Shown: positions 14,932 through 22,971 of the stretch, piece by piece | Layout of the letters: every line of letters starts with the position of its first letter | Position numbering within the stretch: the stretch's first letter is position 1 | Assembly (NCBI GenBank): GCA_028820505.1 | Contig: JAPPIT010000178.1 | Location: 1 to 33,417 of the forward strand | DNA: 33,417 bases | Direction: 5' to 3' | Source: Defluviicoccus sp. | GTDB lineage: Bacteria; Pseudomonadota; Alphaproteobacteria; MPNO01 | Notes under the pieces: generated by a model | What the model was told of the DNA's origin: nothing | Databases searched by the model: none | What the model saw: only the letters and a program-made list of their open reading frames with translations | Translations under genes and position numbers: made by a program

Positions 14932-16318
14932 GCTCCCGACGATCGCCGAAGCGGCGCGCGGCTACCGGGACGGCACGCTGTCGCCGGTCGCGGTCACCGC
15001 GCTGTGCCTGGAGCGCATCGAACGCTTCGACGGCAGGCTTTGCACCTACCACCGTGTCTTCGCCGACGAGGCCATGGCAGCGGCGCGGGCGGCCGGGGAC
15101 GCGCTGGGCCGGGGCGAGGATCTCGGCCCGCTCCACGGTATCCCGATCGCGCTCAAGGACGTCTTCTACTGGAAGGGCAGGAAGACGACCTCGAACTCCC
15201 GCGTGATGCTGGATTTCGAGGCGGACGAAGATGCGGGCGTCGTCACCCGGCTCAAGGAGGGCGGCGCGGTCCTCCTCGGCCAGCTCAACACCTACGAGTT
15301 CACCTTCGGCGGCCGGCCGTCGACCGAGCCCCCCTTCCCGCCGGCGCTCAACCCGTGGAATACCGGGCGGATCACCGGCGGATCGTCGAGCGGATCGGGC
15401 GCGGCGGTCGCCGCCGGGCTCTGCCTCGGTGCGCTCGGAACCGATGCCGGCGGGTCGATCCGGCTGCCGGCCGCGTTCTGCGGCATCGCGGGTCTCAAGC
15501 CCACCATCGGCCGCGTCGGCGCCTATGGCGACATGCCGCTCACCTATTCCTTCGACTGCGTCGGCCCGATGGCGTGGACCGGCGAGGACGCCGCGATCAT
15601 GCTGCAGGCGCTCGCCGGGCACGACCCGCGCGATCCGATGAGCGCGGACGTTCCGGTGCCGGACTACCTCGCCGGGCTGAACGGCGGCGTGGACGGAATG
15701 CGGGTCGGGCTGATCCGGCACTTCTACACCGACGACTTCGCCTCGCCGCCGGAGATCGTGTCGGCCATCGACGGCGTGGCGGAGACGCTGGCCGGGCTCG
15801 GCGCGGAGGTCGAGGAAGTCTCGGTCTCCTCCCTGATCGACTGGCACGCCGTCGGGCGGGTCCTGGTTCCCGCCGAGGCTTTCGCGATCCACGAGGAGCG
15901 GCTGCAGACCCGATGGCACGAGTACGGGCGGCTCGCACGCAACCGGCTGATGCTGGGCGGCCTGTTCCGCGCGGTCGACTACATCCAGGCGCAGCGCCGG
16001 CGGACCGAGCTGCTGGCGGAGCTCGAAGCGGTGCTCGCACGCTGCGACATCGTGGTGACCACGGGGATGATGACGCCGGCGCCGCCGCTCGACGACACCG
16101 AGCCCTTCCCCTTCATCGACGTGCCGACCATCGGCATTCCGTTCAACCTGACCGCCCATCCCTGCCTCGCGGTGCGGGCGGGCTTCTTCGAGGACGGGAC
16201 GCCGATCGGGGCGCAGATCGCGGGCAGGCACTGGGACGAGGCGACGGTGCTGCGGGCGGGCCACGCGTTCGAGCGGGCCGCCGGACTGCTCGAACGCAGG
16301 CCGCCGCTCGAAGGCTGA
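14921..16318 (+). CDS. Amidase (AtzE/GatA-like)
   Basis: This 465-residue amidase-signature enzyme has the triad K79 (IALKDVF), S155 in GGSSSGSG, and nucleophile S179 in GTDAGGSIRLPA, again with 24-residue spacing. It is closer to the GatA/AtzE consensus than the first amidase. Its start lies inside the end of the AtzG-like gene. The two amidases differ clearly along their length, so they are old paralogues or separate recruits rather than a recent duplication. Its stop is only 9 bp from the stop of the convergent dctQM gene. Confidence 0.9.
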   Translation: MTAELPTIAEAARGYRDGTLSPVAVTALCLERIERFDGRLCTYHRVFADEAMAAARAAGDALGRGEDLGPLHGIPIALKDVFYWKGRKTTSNSRVMLDFEADEDAGVVTRLKEGGAVLLGQLNTYEFTFGGRPSTEPPFPPALNPWNTGRITGGSSSGSGAAVAAGLCLGALGTDAGGSIRLPAAFCGIAGLKPTIGRVGAYGDMPLTYSFDCVGPMAWTGEDAAIMLQALAGHDPRDPMSADVPVPDYLAGLNGGVDGMRVGLIRHFYTDDFASPPEIVSAIDGVAETLAGLGAEVEEVSVSSLIDWHAVGRVLVPAEAFAIHEERLQTRWHEYGRLARNRLMLGGLFRAVDYIQAQRRRTELLAELEAVLARCDIVVTTGMMTPAPPLDDTEPFPFIDVPTIGIPFNLTAHPCLAVRAGFFEDGTPIGAQIAGRHWDEATVLRAGHAFERAAGLLERRPPLEG

Positions 16319-16327
16319 GGTGCCGGT

Positions 16328-18286
16328 TCAGGCGAATATGAGGCTGATCTCCGGGACCAGGATCAGCAGCACGGTGACCGCCAGCATCGCCACCGCGAAC
16401 GGCGCCGCGCCCAGAAAGATCTGGTTCAGCGTGATCCGCTCGTCGCCCAGCGTGGATTTGACCACATAGCACGTGATGCCGAGCGGCGGCGTCAGCAGTC
16501 CGATCTCGACGGCGATGACGGTCACGATCCCGAACCACACCGGATCGCCGCCGAACTGGGACAGCACCGGAAGCGCGAGCGGCAGGACGATCAGCATGAT
16601 GGAGATGGAATCGAGAATCATGCCGAGCAATATGAGGAGCACGATGTAGAGCACGATGAACCCGGCGAAACCGAGCCCCGTGGAGCCGATGAACTCCCCG
16701 GTCTGCTGGGGCAGTCCGGAGAGCGCCAGCATCCTCGCATAGACGTTGGCGGCGAGGATCAGGAACAGGATCGAGACCGTGATATGCCCGGTCTCCACGA
16801 GGACGCCCCAGAGCTTCCGCCAGTTCAACCTGCGCCGCGCCAGGCCGATGACCAGCGCTCCGGCCGCGCCCGCCGCGCCGGCCTCGGTGGGTGTCAGGAT
16901 GCCGCCGTATATGCCGCCGATCACCAGCGCGACCAGCAGGAAGATCGGCAACAGTTTCAGGGCGTCGGTCAGAACGGGTTCGGAAAATTCTTCCTCCGTC
17001 TCGTGCGAGAGATCGCCGATCCAGTGCGGCCGCCAGTTCGCCATCGCGAGGATCAGCAGCGCGAATGCGACGGCGAGGATCAGCCCCGGGATGATGGCGG
17101 CGACGAACAGGATGCCGACCGACTGCTCGGCGACGAACCCGTAGACGATCAGCAACAGGCTGGGCGGGATCAGCATGCCGAGAACCGACGATCCCGCCAC
17201 CACGCCGACGGAAAAGCGCGGCGTATAGCCGTGCGACATCATCTCGGGCGTGGCCACCCGGGTAAACACGGCGGCGGAAGCGATGGAGGACCCGGTAATC
17301 GCGGCGAAGATCGCGTTGGCGGCCACGGTGGCGATGCCGAGACCGCCGCGCAGCCTGCGCAGCATCCGGCGGGCCACGTCGAACGTCTCCTTGCCGATAT
17401 CGGACTCGCTGACCAGCAACCCCATCAGGACGAACAGCGGGACCACCCCGAAGAAGTAGTTCCTGAGAAATTCCGAAGCCGCGAGCGCAAGAGTGCGTTC
17501 GGCGACGATCGTGTTGCCCTTCATCATCCAGATGCCGACGAAGCCGAGCAGCATCAGCGCCAGCCCGATCGGCATCCCGGCATAGATCAGGACCAGCATG
17601 CAGAGGATCGAGAGCGCCCCGATCTGCACGTTGGCGAGCTCCGCTCCGGCCATCAGGTAGACGAGCACGAGGAAGACGAAGAGCGCGGCGAGCCAACCCC
17701 AGCCGCGGGGAGAAGCGGTCTCCGGTCTCGCCGCCGCGCGCCAGGCCTCGGCGCCTGCGATCGCGTTGCTCAGGAACCGGACGGCGAACTCGACGGCGGT
17801 GGCGGCGACGCCAATGACGACCAGCAGCTTGAACGGCCAGACGATGAAGGTGAAATCGCCCGGAACGCCCGCCACCTCGTCTTCGGCCCAAGCATTGGCG
17901 AATGCGGGCCACACCCCCGAAGTGACGACCGCGAAGACCGCCGCCCCGGTCAGGTCGAACGCCGCGCGAAACACCCGGCCCGCGAACGGGCGCCGCGACT
18001 CGAGCCAGTCGGGCAGCATCTCCGCGCGGGTGAACCGCCCTGCATGCAGAGTGTTGGCGAGCTGGAGGTAGACGATCCCGACGATGGAGTAGGCGACGAT
18101 CTCGGGCACGCCGCGAATCGGCGCGGCGAACAGGTTGCGCGCGACGATGTCGGCGCAGATCAGGAACATCACCCCGAAGATCCACAGCGTGCCGGCCCGG
18201 TTCATCAGGCCGCAGAGCAGCGTGAAAGCGCGAACGAGGCGTCCGATCGCGGACGCCCCGCTATCGCGCAACCCCGGGGACCCCAC
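16328..18286 (-). CDS. TRAP transporter fused permease, DctQ-DctM
   Basis: This 652-residue inner-membrane protein fuses the small (DctQ, roughly residues 15-190, four helices) and large (DctM, the remainder) subunits of a tripartite ATP-independent periplasmic transporter. The DctQ part shows ICADIVARNLF; the DctM part shows YAGMPIGLALMLLGFVG and MLIPPSLLLIVYG, typical of the ion-coupled transport domain. It takes up carboxylates or similar solutes handed over by the periplasmic DctP encoded 27 bp upstream. The start is GTG 18286, with no strong ribosome binding site; an ATG at residue 28 is an alternative but would shorten the first helix. Confidence 0.9.
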   Translation of the reverse strand: MGSPGLRDSGASAIGRLVRAFTLLCGLMNRAGTLWIFGVMFLICADIVARNLFAAPIRGVPEIVAYSIVGIVYLQLANTLHAGRFTRAEMLPDWLESRRPFAGRVFRAAFDLTGAAVFAVVTSGVWPAFANAWAEDEVAGVPGDFTFIVWPFKLLVVIGVAATAVEFAVRFLSNAIAGAEAWRAAARPETASPRGWGWLAALFVFLVLVYLMAGAELANVQIGALSILCMLVLIYAGMPIGLALMLLGFVGIWMMKGNTIVAERTLALAASEFLRNYFFGVVPLFVLMGLLVSESDIGKETFDVARRMLRRLRGGLGIATVAANAIFAAITGSSIASAAVFTRVATPEMMSHGYTPRFSVGVVAGSSVLGMLIPPSLLLIVYGFVAEQSVGILFVAAIIPGLILAVAFALLILAMANWRPHWIGDLSHETEEEFSEPVLTDALKLLPIFLLVALVIGGIYGGILTPTEAGAAGAAGALVIGLARRRLNWRKLWGVLVETGHITVSILFLILAANVYARMLALSGLPQQTGEFIGSTGLGFAGFIVLYIVLLILLGMILDSISIMLIVLPLALPVLSQFGGDPVWFGIVTVIAVEIGLLTPPLGITCYVVKSTLGDERITLNQIFLGAAPFAVAMLAVTVLLILVPEISLIFA

Positions 18287-18313
18287 GGGACGGGGCTTGG
18301 AGCGGAGAGGCGG

Positions 18314-19387
18314 CTAGAGGCCCTTGTCCCAGTCGCGCAACGGCTTGCCGCCGCGGTCGCGCACCGCTTTCATGAACGCCTTGACGACCTGCGCCGCGGG
18401 AACGCCCTTGGCCTCGTTGGCCTTGACCCATTCTCCGGCCAGGTCCGGCAGGGATTGGGCCCATTTCTTGCGCTCGGCGTCGGGCAGGGTGCCGACGACC
18501 GCGCCCTGCTTGGCCATCAGACCCATGAACTTGTCGGCATTCTGCGCCACGATTCCGCCCTGGACGCGCGCATATTCCTTGCCGAGGTCGCTGAAAATGT
18601 CGCGTATGTATGCCGGCAGGGACTTCCACGTGTCCTTGTTCATCGTCAGCCCGCCGGAAATCGGCCCGCCCATGTCGACCACGGTGATGTATTTGCCGAC
18701 TTCGTGCAGCTTGAACGGAAACATGCCGGTGGTAATCGTGATGCCGCCATCGGCGATGCCCGTCTTCACGCCGTTGTAGTAGACCGGCAGACCGCCATTG
18801 ATGCCGACGGCTCCGGTTCCCTTGAGCCAGCCGGCCGCGGCGCCCGGCGCGTAGATCTTCATGCCCTTGAGGTCGGCGACCGATTTCAGCGGGGACTTGG
18901 AGAATATGTTGTAGGTGTCGGCGACCTGGATGCCGAGGAACACCTGGTTGTACTTGTCCCAGGACGCGTTCATCGCCGGCACCTTCTCGTGCAGCTCTTC
19001 GCCGATCTCGATCAGCGCCTTCACGTCGCCGGTGGCGAACGGCGTGTAGAACGTCACGTTCATCAGCGGCATCTTGACCGGTTCCCAGAGCGTGCCGACC
19101 CAGCCGATATCGGCGAGGCCCGTCTCGATCCCCTCCAGCGTGTTCTTGAAGTTGTAGAGCGCCCCCGCATAGGCCTCGGTCCACTGGATCGAGTCGCCCT
19201 TGCCCGCGGCGGCGACCCGTTTCGCCGCCTCCGGAACCACCAGGTTCTTGATGGTCGCGACCCATGGCACGATGGGCGGATGGCTCGACCCCGCGGTGAG
19301 CTTGTAGACTTTCGCCGAGACCGGCGAGGACCAGACCATGGCCGCGCCGACAGCCGCGATCACACCCGAAGCGACGCTTTTGCGCAT
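18314..19387 (-). CDS. TRAP transporter substrate-binding protein DctP (Sec-exported)
   Basis: This 357-residue periplasmic binding protein starts at ATG 19387, preceded on the minus strand by GGAAGGA; the longer open frame upstream is non-coding shadow. A Sec signal peptide (MRKSVASGV to about AKV near residue 26) is clear. The mature part has the DctP fold features, including the linker region LKSVADLKGMKIYAPG that usually provides an arginine for the carboxylate (here only lysines in that stretch) and the C-terminal helix WVKANEAKGVPA. It is the first gene of the operon with the fused DctQM. Ligand unknown. Confidence 0.88.
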   Translation of the reverse strand: MRKSVASGVIAAVGAAMVWSSPVSAKVYKLTAGSSHPPIVPWVATIKNLVVPEAAKRVAAAGKGDSIQWTEAYAGALYNFKNTLEGIETGLADIGWVGTLWEPVKMPLMNVTFYTPFATGDVKALIEIGEELHEKVPAMNASWDKYNQVFLGIQVADTYNIFSKSPLKSVADLKGMKIYAPGAAAGWLKGTGAVGINGGLPVYYNGVKTGIADGGITITTGMFPFKLHEVGKYITVVDMGGPISGGLTMNKDTWKSLPAYIRDIFSDLGKEYARVQGGIVAQNADKFMGLMAKQGAVVGTLPDAERKKWAQSLPDLAGEWVKANEAKGVPAAQVVKAFMKAVRDRGGKPLRDWDKGL

Positions 19388-19529
19388 TGCGAATTTCCTT
19401 CCCTGTAGGTAACGGGCGCGGAGCATAGCGCCCGCCGGGCGGCAGGGGAACGGCGGCGGCGCCGCGGGGCTTCGACTTTCCGCCCCGTCTTGCGGAGAAT
19501 GACCCGGTCCGGAAACAGGAGAGGCAGGC
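19388..19529. promoter_or_regulatory. Divergent intergenic region, dctP/SDR
   Basis: The 142-bp gap between divergent starts must hold promoters for the first TRAP operon and the SDR. Ribosome binding sites are visible on both sides (GGAAGGA minus strand; AGGAGAGG plus strand). I see no convincing promoter hexamers or operator palindrome. Confidence 0.35.
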
Positions 19530-20324
19530 ATGGCAGGCTTCGACAAGGTCTCGATCGACACGCTCTTTCGCATCGACGGGGATCCGGCGCTGGTGACCGG
19601 CGCGGGCGGCGGGCTCGGCCGGATCGCCGCGCTCGCCCTCGCCGGCGCGGGCGCGCATGTCGCGGTGACCGATATCGACGAGACGGCGGCGGAGCGGGTG
19701 ACGGAGGAAATCCGCGAAGCGGGCGGCATCGCGCAGCCCTGGCAGCTAGACGTGGCCGACCGCAAGCGCATCGACGCGGTGATCGACGCGGCGGCGGAGC
19801 AGTTCGGCGGGCTCCGGATCCTGATCAACAACGCCGGCATCGCGCGCCGGGGGCCGACCGAGACCTTTCCCGACGAGGACTGGGACCGCGTGATCGAGGT
19901 CAACATGACGTCTGCCTTCGTCTGCGCCCGGCGCGCGGCGAAATACATGCTGGCGCAGGGCGAGGGGCGGATCGTCTCGATCGCCTCGATCATGGGGTTC
20001 AGGGCCAACACGATCTTCCCCCATATCCCCTACCAGGCGAGCAAGGGGGCGATCGTCAACATGACCCGCTCGCTGGCGGTCGAATGGGCGGACCGCGGCA
20101 TCCGGGTCAACGCCATCGCGCCGACCTTCTTCTATACGAATCTGGGCGCCGACATGCGCCAGCGCCGACCCGAGGTGGTGGCGGAGATCGAAGCCCGCAC
20201 GCCGCTCGGCCGGCTGGGAGAGCCCGAGGAGCTCGCCGGCGGCATCCTCTATCTCTGCAGCAAGGCGTCCTCGATGGTCACCGGCCACACGCTCGCGATA
20301 GACGGCGGCTGGCTCTCGGTCTGA
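19530..20324 (+). CDS. SDR-family oxidoreductase
   Basis: This 264-residue classical short-chain dehydrogenase has the cofactor motif VTGAGGGLG, the NNAG motif (INNAGIARRG), a catalytic serine in SIASIMGF and the YQASK active-site pair. An acidic residue after the second strand (VTDIDE) suggests NAD(H). It is likely cytoplasmic, and the C-terminal MVTGHTLAIDGGW is typical. It has a strong ribosome binding site (AGGAGAGG). Its stop is 1 bp from that of the convergent adenosyltransferase. Substrate unknown; it could oxidise a hydroxylated intermediate. Confidence 0.9.
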   Translation: MAGFDKVSIDTLFRIDGDPALVTGAGGGLGRIAALALAGAGAHVAVTDIDETAAERVTEEIREAGGIAQPWQLDVADRKRIDAVIDAAAEQFGGLRILINNAGIARRGPTETFPDEDWDRVIEVNMTSAFVCARRAAKYMLAQGEGRIVSIASIMGFRANTIFPHIPYQASKGAIVNMTRSLAVEWADRGIRVNAIAPTFFYTNLGADMRQRRPEVVAEIEARTPLGRLGEPEELAGGILYLCSKASSMVTGHTLAIDGGWLSV

Positions 20325-20325
20325 C

Positions 20326-20898
20326 TCAGTCCCGGGTGAGCCCGGGCCGCCACAGCACGTCCGCCGTGCCGCCCGCATTGGCCTCGCGCGCGAGCACGAA
20401 GAGGAGGTCGGAGAGCCGGTTGAGGTAGGTGAGCGCGTTCGGGTTGACCGGTTCCCCGGCGGCCACTGCCCAGACCGAACGCTCGGCCCGGCGCGCCACC
20501 GTGCAGGCGTGGTGGAGATGCGCCGCCGCGCTGGTCCCGCCGCGCAGCACGAACGATTTCAAGGGCTCCAGATCGGCCGCGACGGCGTCGATCTCGCTCT
20601 CCAGCCGCGCGACCTGGGAAGCGCCGATGCGGAGCGCCTTGCCCTCGTCGGCGGAACCGTCGCCCGGGGTCGAGACGTCGGCCCCGAGGTCGAACATGTC
20701 GTTCTGGATGCGGGCAAGGATCGCATCCGCCTCGCCGCCGCCGGCGTGGAGCCTTGCGAGCCCGATCGCCGCGTTGGCCTCGTCGATATCGCCGATCGCC
20801 GCGGTGCGGGCGGCATGCTTGGGAACGCGCGTGCCGTCGGAGAGCGAGGTCTCGCCCCGGTCCCCGCCGCCGGTATAGATCCTGTCGAGCCTGACCAT
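20326..20898 (-). CDS. Cob(I)alamin adenosyltransferase, PduO type
   Basis: This 190-residue protein matches PduO/MMAB-type ATP:corrinoid adenosyltransferases, which attach the 5'-deoxyadenosyl group from ATP to cob(I)alamin. The N-terminal ATP-binding segment reads YTGGGDRGETSLSDGTRVPK, the helix GDIDEANAAIGLAR is conserved, and the C-terminal FVLRGGTSAAAHLHHACT and ARRAERS match the family signature. Length is normal. It is followed on the same strand by palindrome A3 upstream and convergent to an SDR. It shows that the organism handles corrinoids, relevant to the RdhA-like protein, though adenosylcobalamin itself is not the RdhA cofactor. Confidence 0.92.
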   Translation of the reverse strand: MVRLDRIYTGGGDRGETSLSDGTRVPKHAARTAAIGDIDEANAAIGLARLHAGGGEADAILARIQNDMFDLGADVSTPGDGSADEGKALRIGASQVARLESEIDAVAADLEPLKSFVLRGGTSAAAHLHHACTVARRAERSVWAVAAGEPVNPNALTYLNRLSDLLFVLAREANAGGTADVLWRPGLTRD

Positions 20899-20926
20899 TC
20901 CGGCGCCTCCGTGGTTTTCTTCCTTC

Positions 20927-21019
20927 CGTCATGGTCGGCGAAGGCCGACCATCCACGTTTTGTTTTTGTTTTCAATGCCGTAAAAACTCGTGGATGGTCG
21001 GCTTTCGCCGACCATGACG
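20927..21019. repeat. Family A double-hairpin palindrome, copy A3
   Basis: The 31-bp arms at 20927-20957 and 20989-21019 have one mismatch. Tetraloops are GAAG and TTTC. The 31-nt loop starts TTTTGTTTTTG and ends TAAAAACT, in the same orientation as A1. It lies between the SDR at 21036 and the adenosyltransferase start, so a transcript from the SDR operon reading onward would carry it near its 3' end. Confidence 0.95.
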
Positions 21020-21035
21020 AGTGAGGAGACAAAGC

Positions 21036-21806
21036 CTACAGCATCACCTCGCCGCCGCAGCAGGCGATGCACTGGCCGGTGATGAAGGCGCTGCCGGGCG
21101 AGGCGAGAAAGAGCACCAGCCCGATCAGGTCGTCCGGCGTCTCGGCCCGTTTCAGGATCCGCTTCCCCTGGATGAAGCCGTGAAGCCCCTCGTCCATGCT
21201 GGCGTGCTCCATCTCGGTCGGGGTATAGCCCGGCATCACGGCGTTGACGTTGATGTTGTCGTCGCCGAGCTCGCGCGCCATGGACCGGGTCATCCCGACG
21301 ATTGCGGCCTTCGACGTCACGTAGTGCATGAAGCCGGGCGAGCCCTGGGGCACCGTGCCGGAGGAGATGTTGACGATCCGCCCCTGCCCGGCCGCGCGCA
21401 TCGCCGGCGTGACCGCGACGGCGCAGAGCCAGGAGCCGGTGACGTTGACGTGGATCACCCGGTTCCACTCGTCGTAGGGAATTTCGTCGAACCCGCGGCG
21501 CGGGATGGTCGCGAAGACCGCCGCGTTGTTGACCAGCACGTCGATGCGGCCGTGGGCGTCGAGCGTGCCCGCGACCATTGCCTCGACCGAGTCGGGCGAT
21601 CCCACGTCGGTCGCGACGGCGAGGCAATCGCCGCCCCGGTCGCGTATCTCCGCCTCCACGCTTGCAAGATTGTCCGGGTTCAACTCGGCGAGCACCGGGA
21701 TCGCCCCCGCCTCGGCGAAGGCAAGCGCATATTCGCGCCCCAGCCCCTGCCCCGCGCCGGTGATGACGACGACCTTGCCGCCGACGTCGAAACGATTGTC
21801 CGTCAT
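21036..21806 (-). CDS. SDR-family oxidoreductase
   Basis: This 256-residue short-chain dehydrogenase has ITGAGQGLG, NNAAVFATI in the NNAG position, a serine in NISSGTV, and YVTSK as catalytic Tyr-x3-Lys. The C-terminus ends FITGQCIACCGGEVML, which departs from the common VDGG motif. ATG 21806 (MTDNRFD) is preceded by AGGAAG and chosen over the upstream frame that runs into the amidohydrolase. It lies 8 bp after the amidohydrolase stop and is the last gene of the second TRAP operon. Confidence 0.9.
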   Translation of the reverse strand: MTDNRFDVGGKVVVITGAGQGLGREYALAFAEAGAIPVLAELNPDNLASVEAEIRDRGGDCLAVATDVGSPDSVEAMVAGTLDAHGRIDVLVNNAAVFATIPRRGFDEIPYDEWNRVIHVNVTGSWLCAVAVTPAMRAAGQGRIVNISSGTVPQGSPGFMHYVTSKAAIVGMTRSMARELGDDNINVNAVMPGYTPTEMEHASMDEGLHGFIQGKRILKRAETPDDLIGLVLFLASPGSAFITGQCIACCGGEVML

Positions 21807-21814
21807 GGTGCTTC

Positions 21815-22936
21815 CTACTCCGCGGCTTCGCGGGCGGCGCCGTCCCCGCTGACCGCGTAGAACCGCTCCGCGTTCCGGAAAAGGATCGCGTCGCGGTCCT
21901 CCTCGCTCAGCTCCTCGTGCTCGAAGATCTCCTCCAGATGGTGAAGACACAACTCGGTGTTCACCTCGTGCGGGAAGTCGGACGAGAACATGAAGGGGGT
22001 ATTGCCGACTTTCCGGATCGCCTCTGCGAGCATGTACTCGTCGCCTTCGGCGCCGACGAAAATCCGGTCGCGCGCGATCAGGTCGCGGATGTAACCGCCG
22101 ACCGACTGCCCCTCGGGAAGCTTGAGCAGCTCGCCCCGCCAGTCGAGCGGGACGAAGTTGTCGTGCGATGACTCGAACCGCTCGATGCAGAACAGCAGCC
22201 AGGCGACGCCGCCTTCGAGGAAGCCGATCCTGAGGCCGGGGAAACGGTCGAACACGCCGTTGAAGACCAGCCCGCCGAGCCCGATCATCATCGCCAGCGG
22301 GTGGCCGATGGCATGCGCCGGGGCGAAGACGTTCATCTGGTCCATGCCGAAATTGATGTGGTTGCCGGCATGCACCGCGAGCGGGCAGCCGAGGCGCTCC
22401 GCCTCGGCATAGATGGGCCAGTATTCCTTCGAGCCGAGATTGCCCTTGATGCCGGTGCCCGACAGCATCCCGCCGGTCATGCCGAGCCCGGTCACGCAGC
22501 GCGTAAGCTCCTCGACCGCGGCGCCGGGCTCCTGCATCGCGAGCAGGCCCATCCCCTTGAACGCGTCGGAGCGCTCGACATAGGTCTCGGCGAGCCAGTC
22601 GTTATAGGCCTTCGCGACGGCGATGGCGTAGTCGGCGTTGGCGACATGGCCCATCGTCAGCCCGTTGGTGGGGAACAATACCGCGCTCTCGATCCCGGTC
22701 GCGTCCATGAAGCGCATCCATTCGTCGACACCGACATGCTTGCCGTCGCCGAACGCGCCGGGCGGGTTGGTGCCGGTCGGGGTGTGCAGATGGCCGAGCG
22801 GCGGGAACCAGGGCTGGCCGGCGAAGATCCCGTGCGCGTATTTCCAGTCGCGGTAGACTTTGGGCATCCGTTTGCCCATCGCCGCGGCGTCTTCGAAGAC
22901 ATGGCCGTCGGCGTCGATGATTCGGGGCTGTGTCAT
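21815..22936 (-). CDS. Amidohydrolase family 2 protein (ACMSD-like TIM barrel)
   Basis: This 373-residue protein belongs to the amidohydrolase-related family (PF04909 type), which contains decarboxylases and hydrolases such as ACMSD. The first metal motif reads IDADGHVFED, the D-x-D-G-H form of this subgroup, rather than H-x-H. Further ligands are the histidine in LAVHAGNHINFG and the aspartate in FSSDFPHE near the C-terminus. ATG 22936 gives a sensible N-terminus; the frame upstream to 23620 is a shadow of dctM. The gene follows dctM by 35 bp, and the transporter may import its substrate or a precursor. Confidence 0.88.
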   Translation of the reverse strand: MTQPRIIDADGHVFEDAAAMGKRMPKVYRDWKYAHGIFAGQPWFPPLGHLHTPTGTNPPGAFGDGKHVGVDEWMRFMDATGIESAVLFPTNGLTMGHVANADYAIAVAKAYNDWLAETYVERSDAFKGMGLLAMQEPGAAVEELTRCVTGLGMTGGMLSGTGIKGNLGSKEYWPIYAEAERLGCPLAVHAGNHINFGMDQMNVFAPAHAIGHPLAMMIGLGGLVFNGVFDRFPGLRIGFLEGGVAWLLFCIERFESSHDNFVPLDWRGELLKLPEGQSVGGYIRDLIARDRIFVGAEGDEYMLAEAIRKVGNTPFMFSSDFPHEVNTELCLHHLEEIFEHEELSEEDRDAILFRNAERFYAVSGDGAAREAAE

Positions 22937-22971
22937 GGATTTTCTCCGATGGCGATTTCCCGGCCGCCGAC

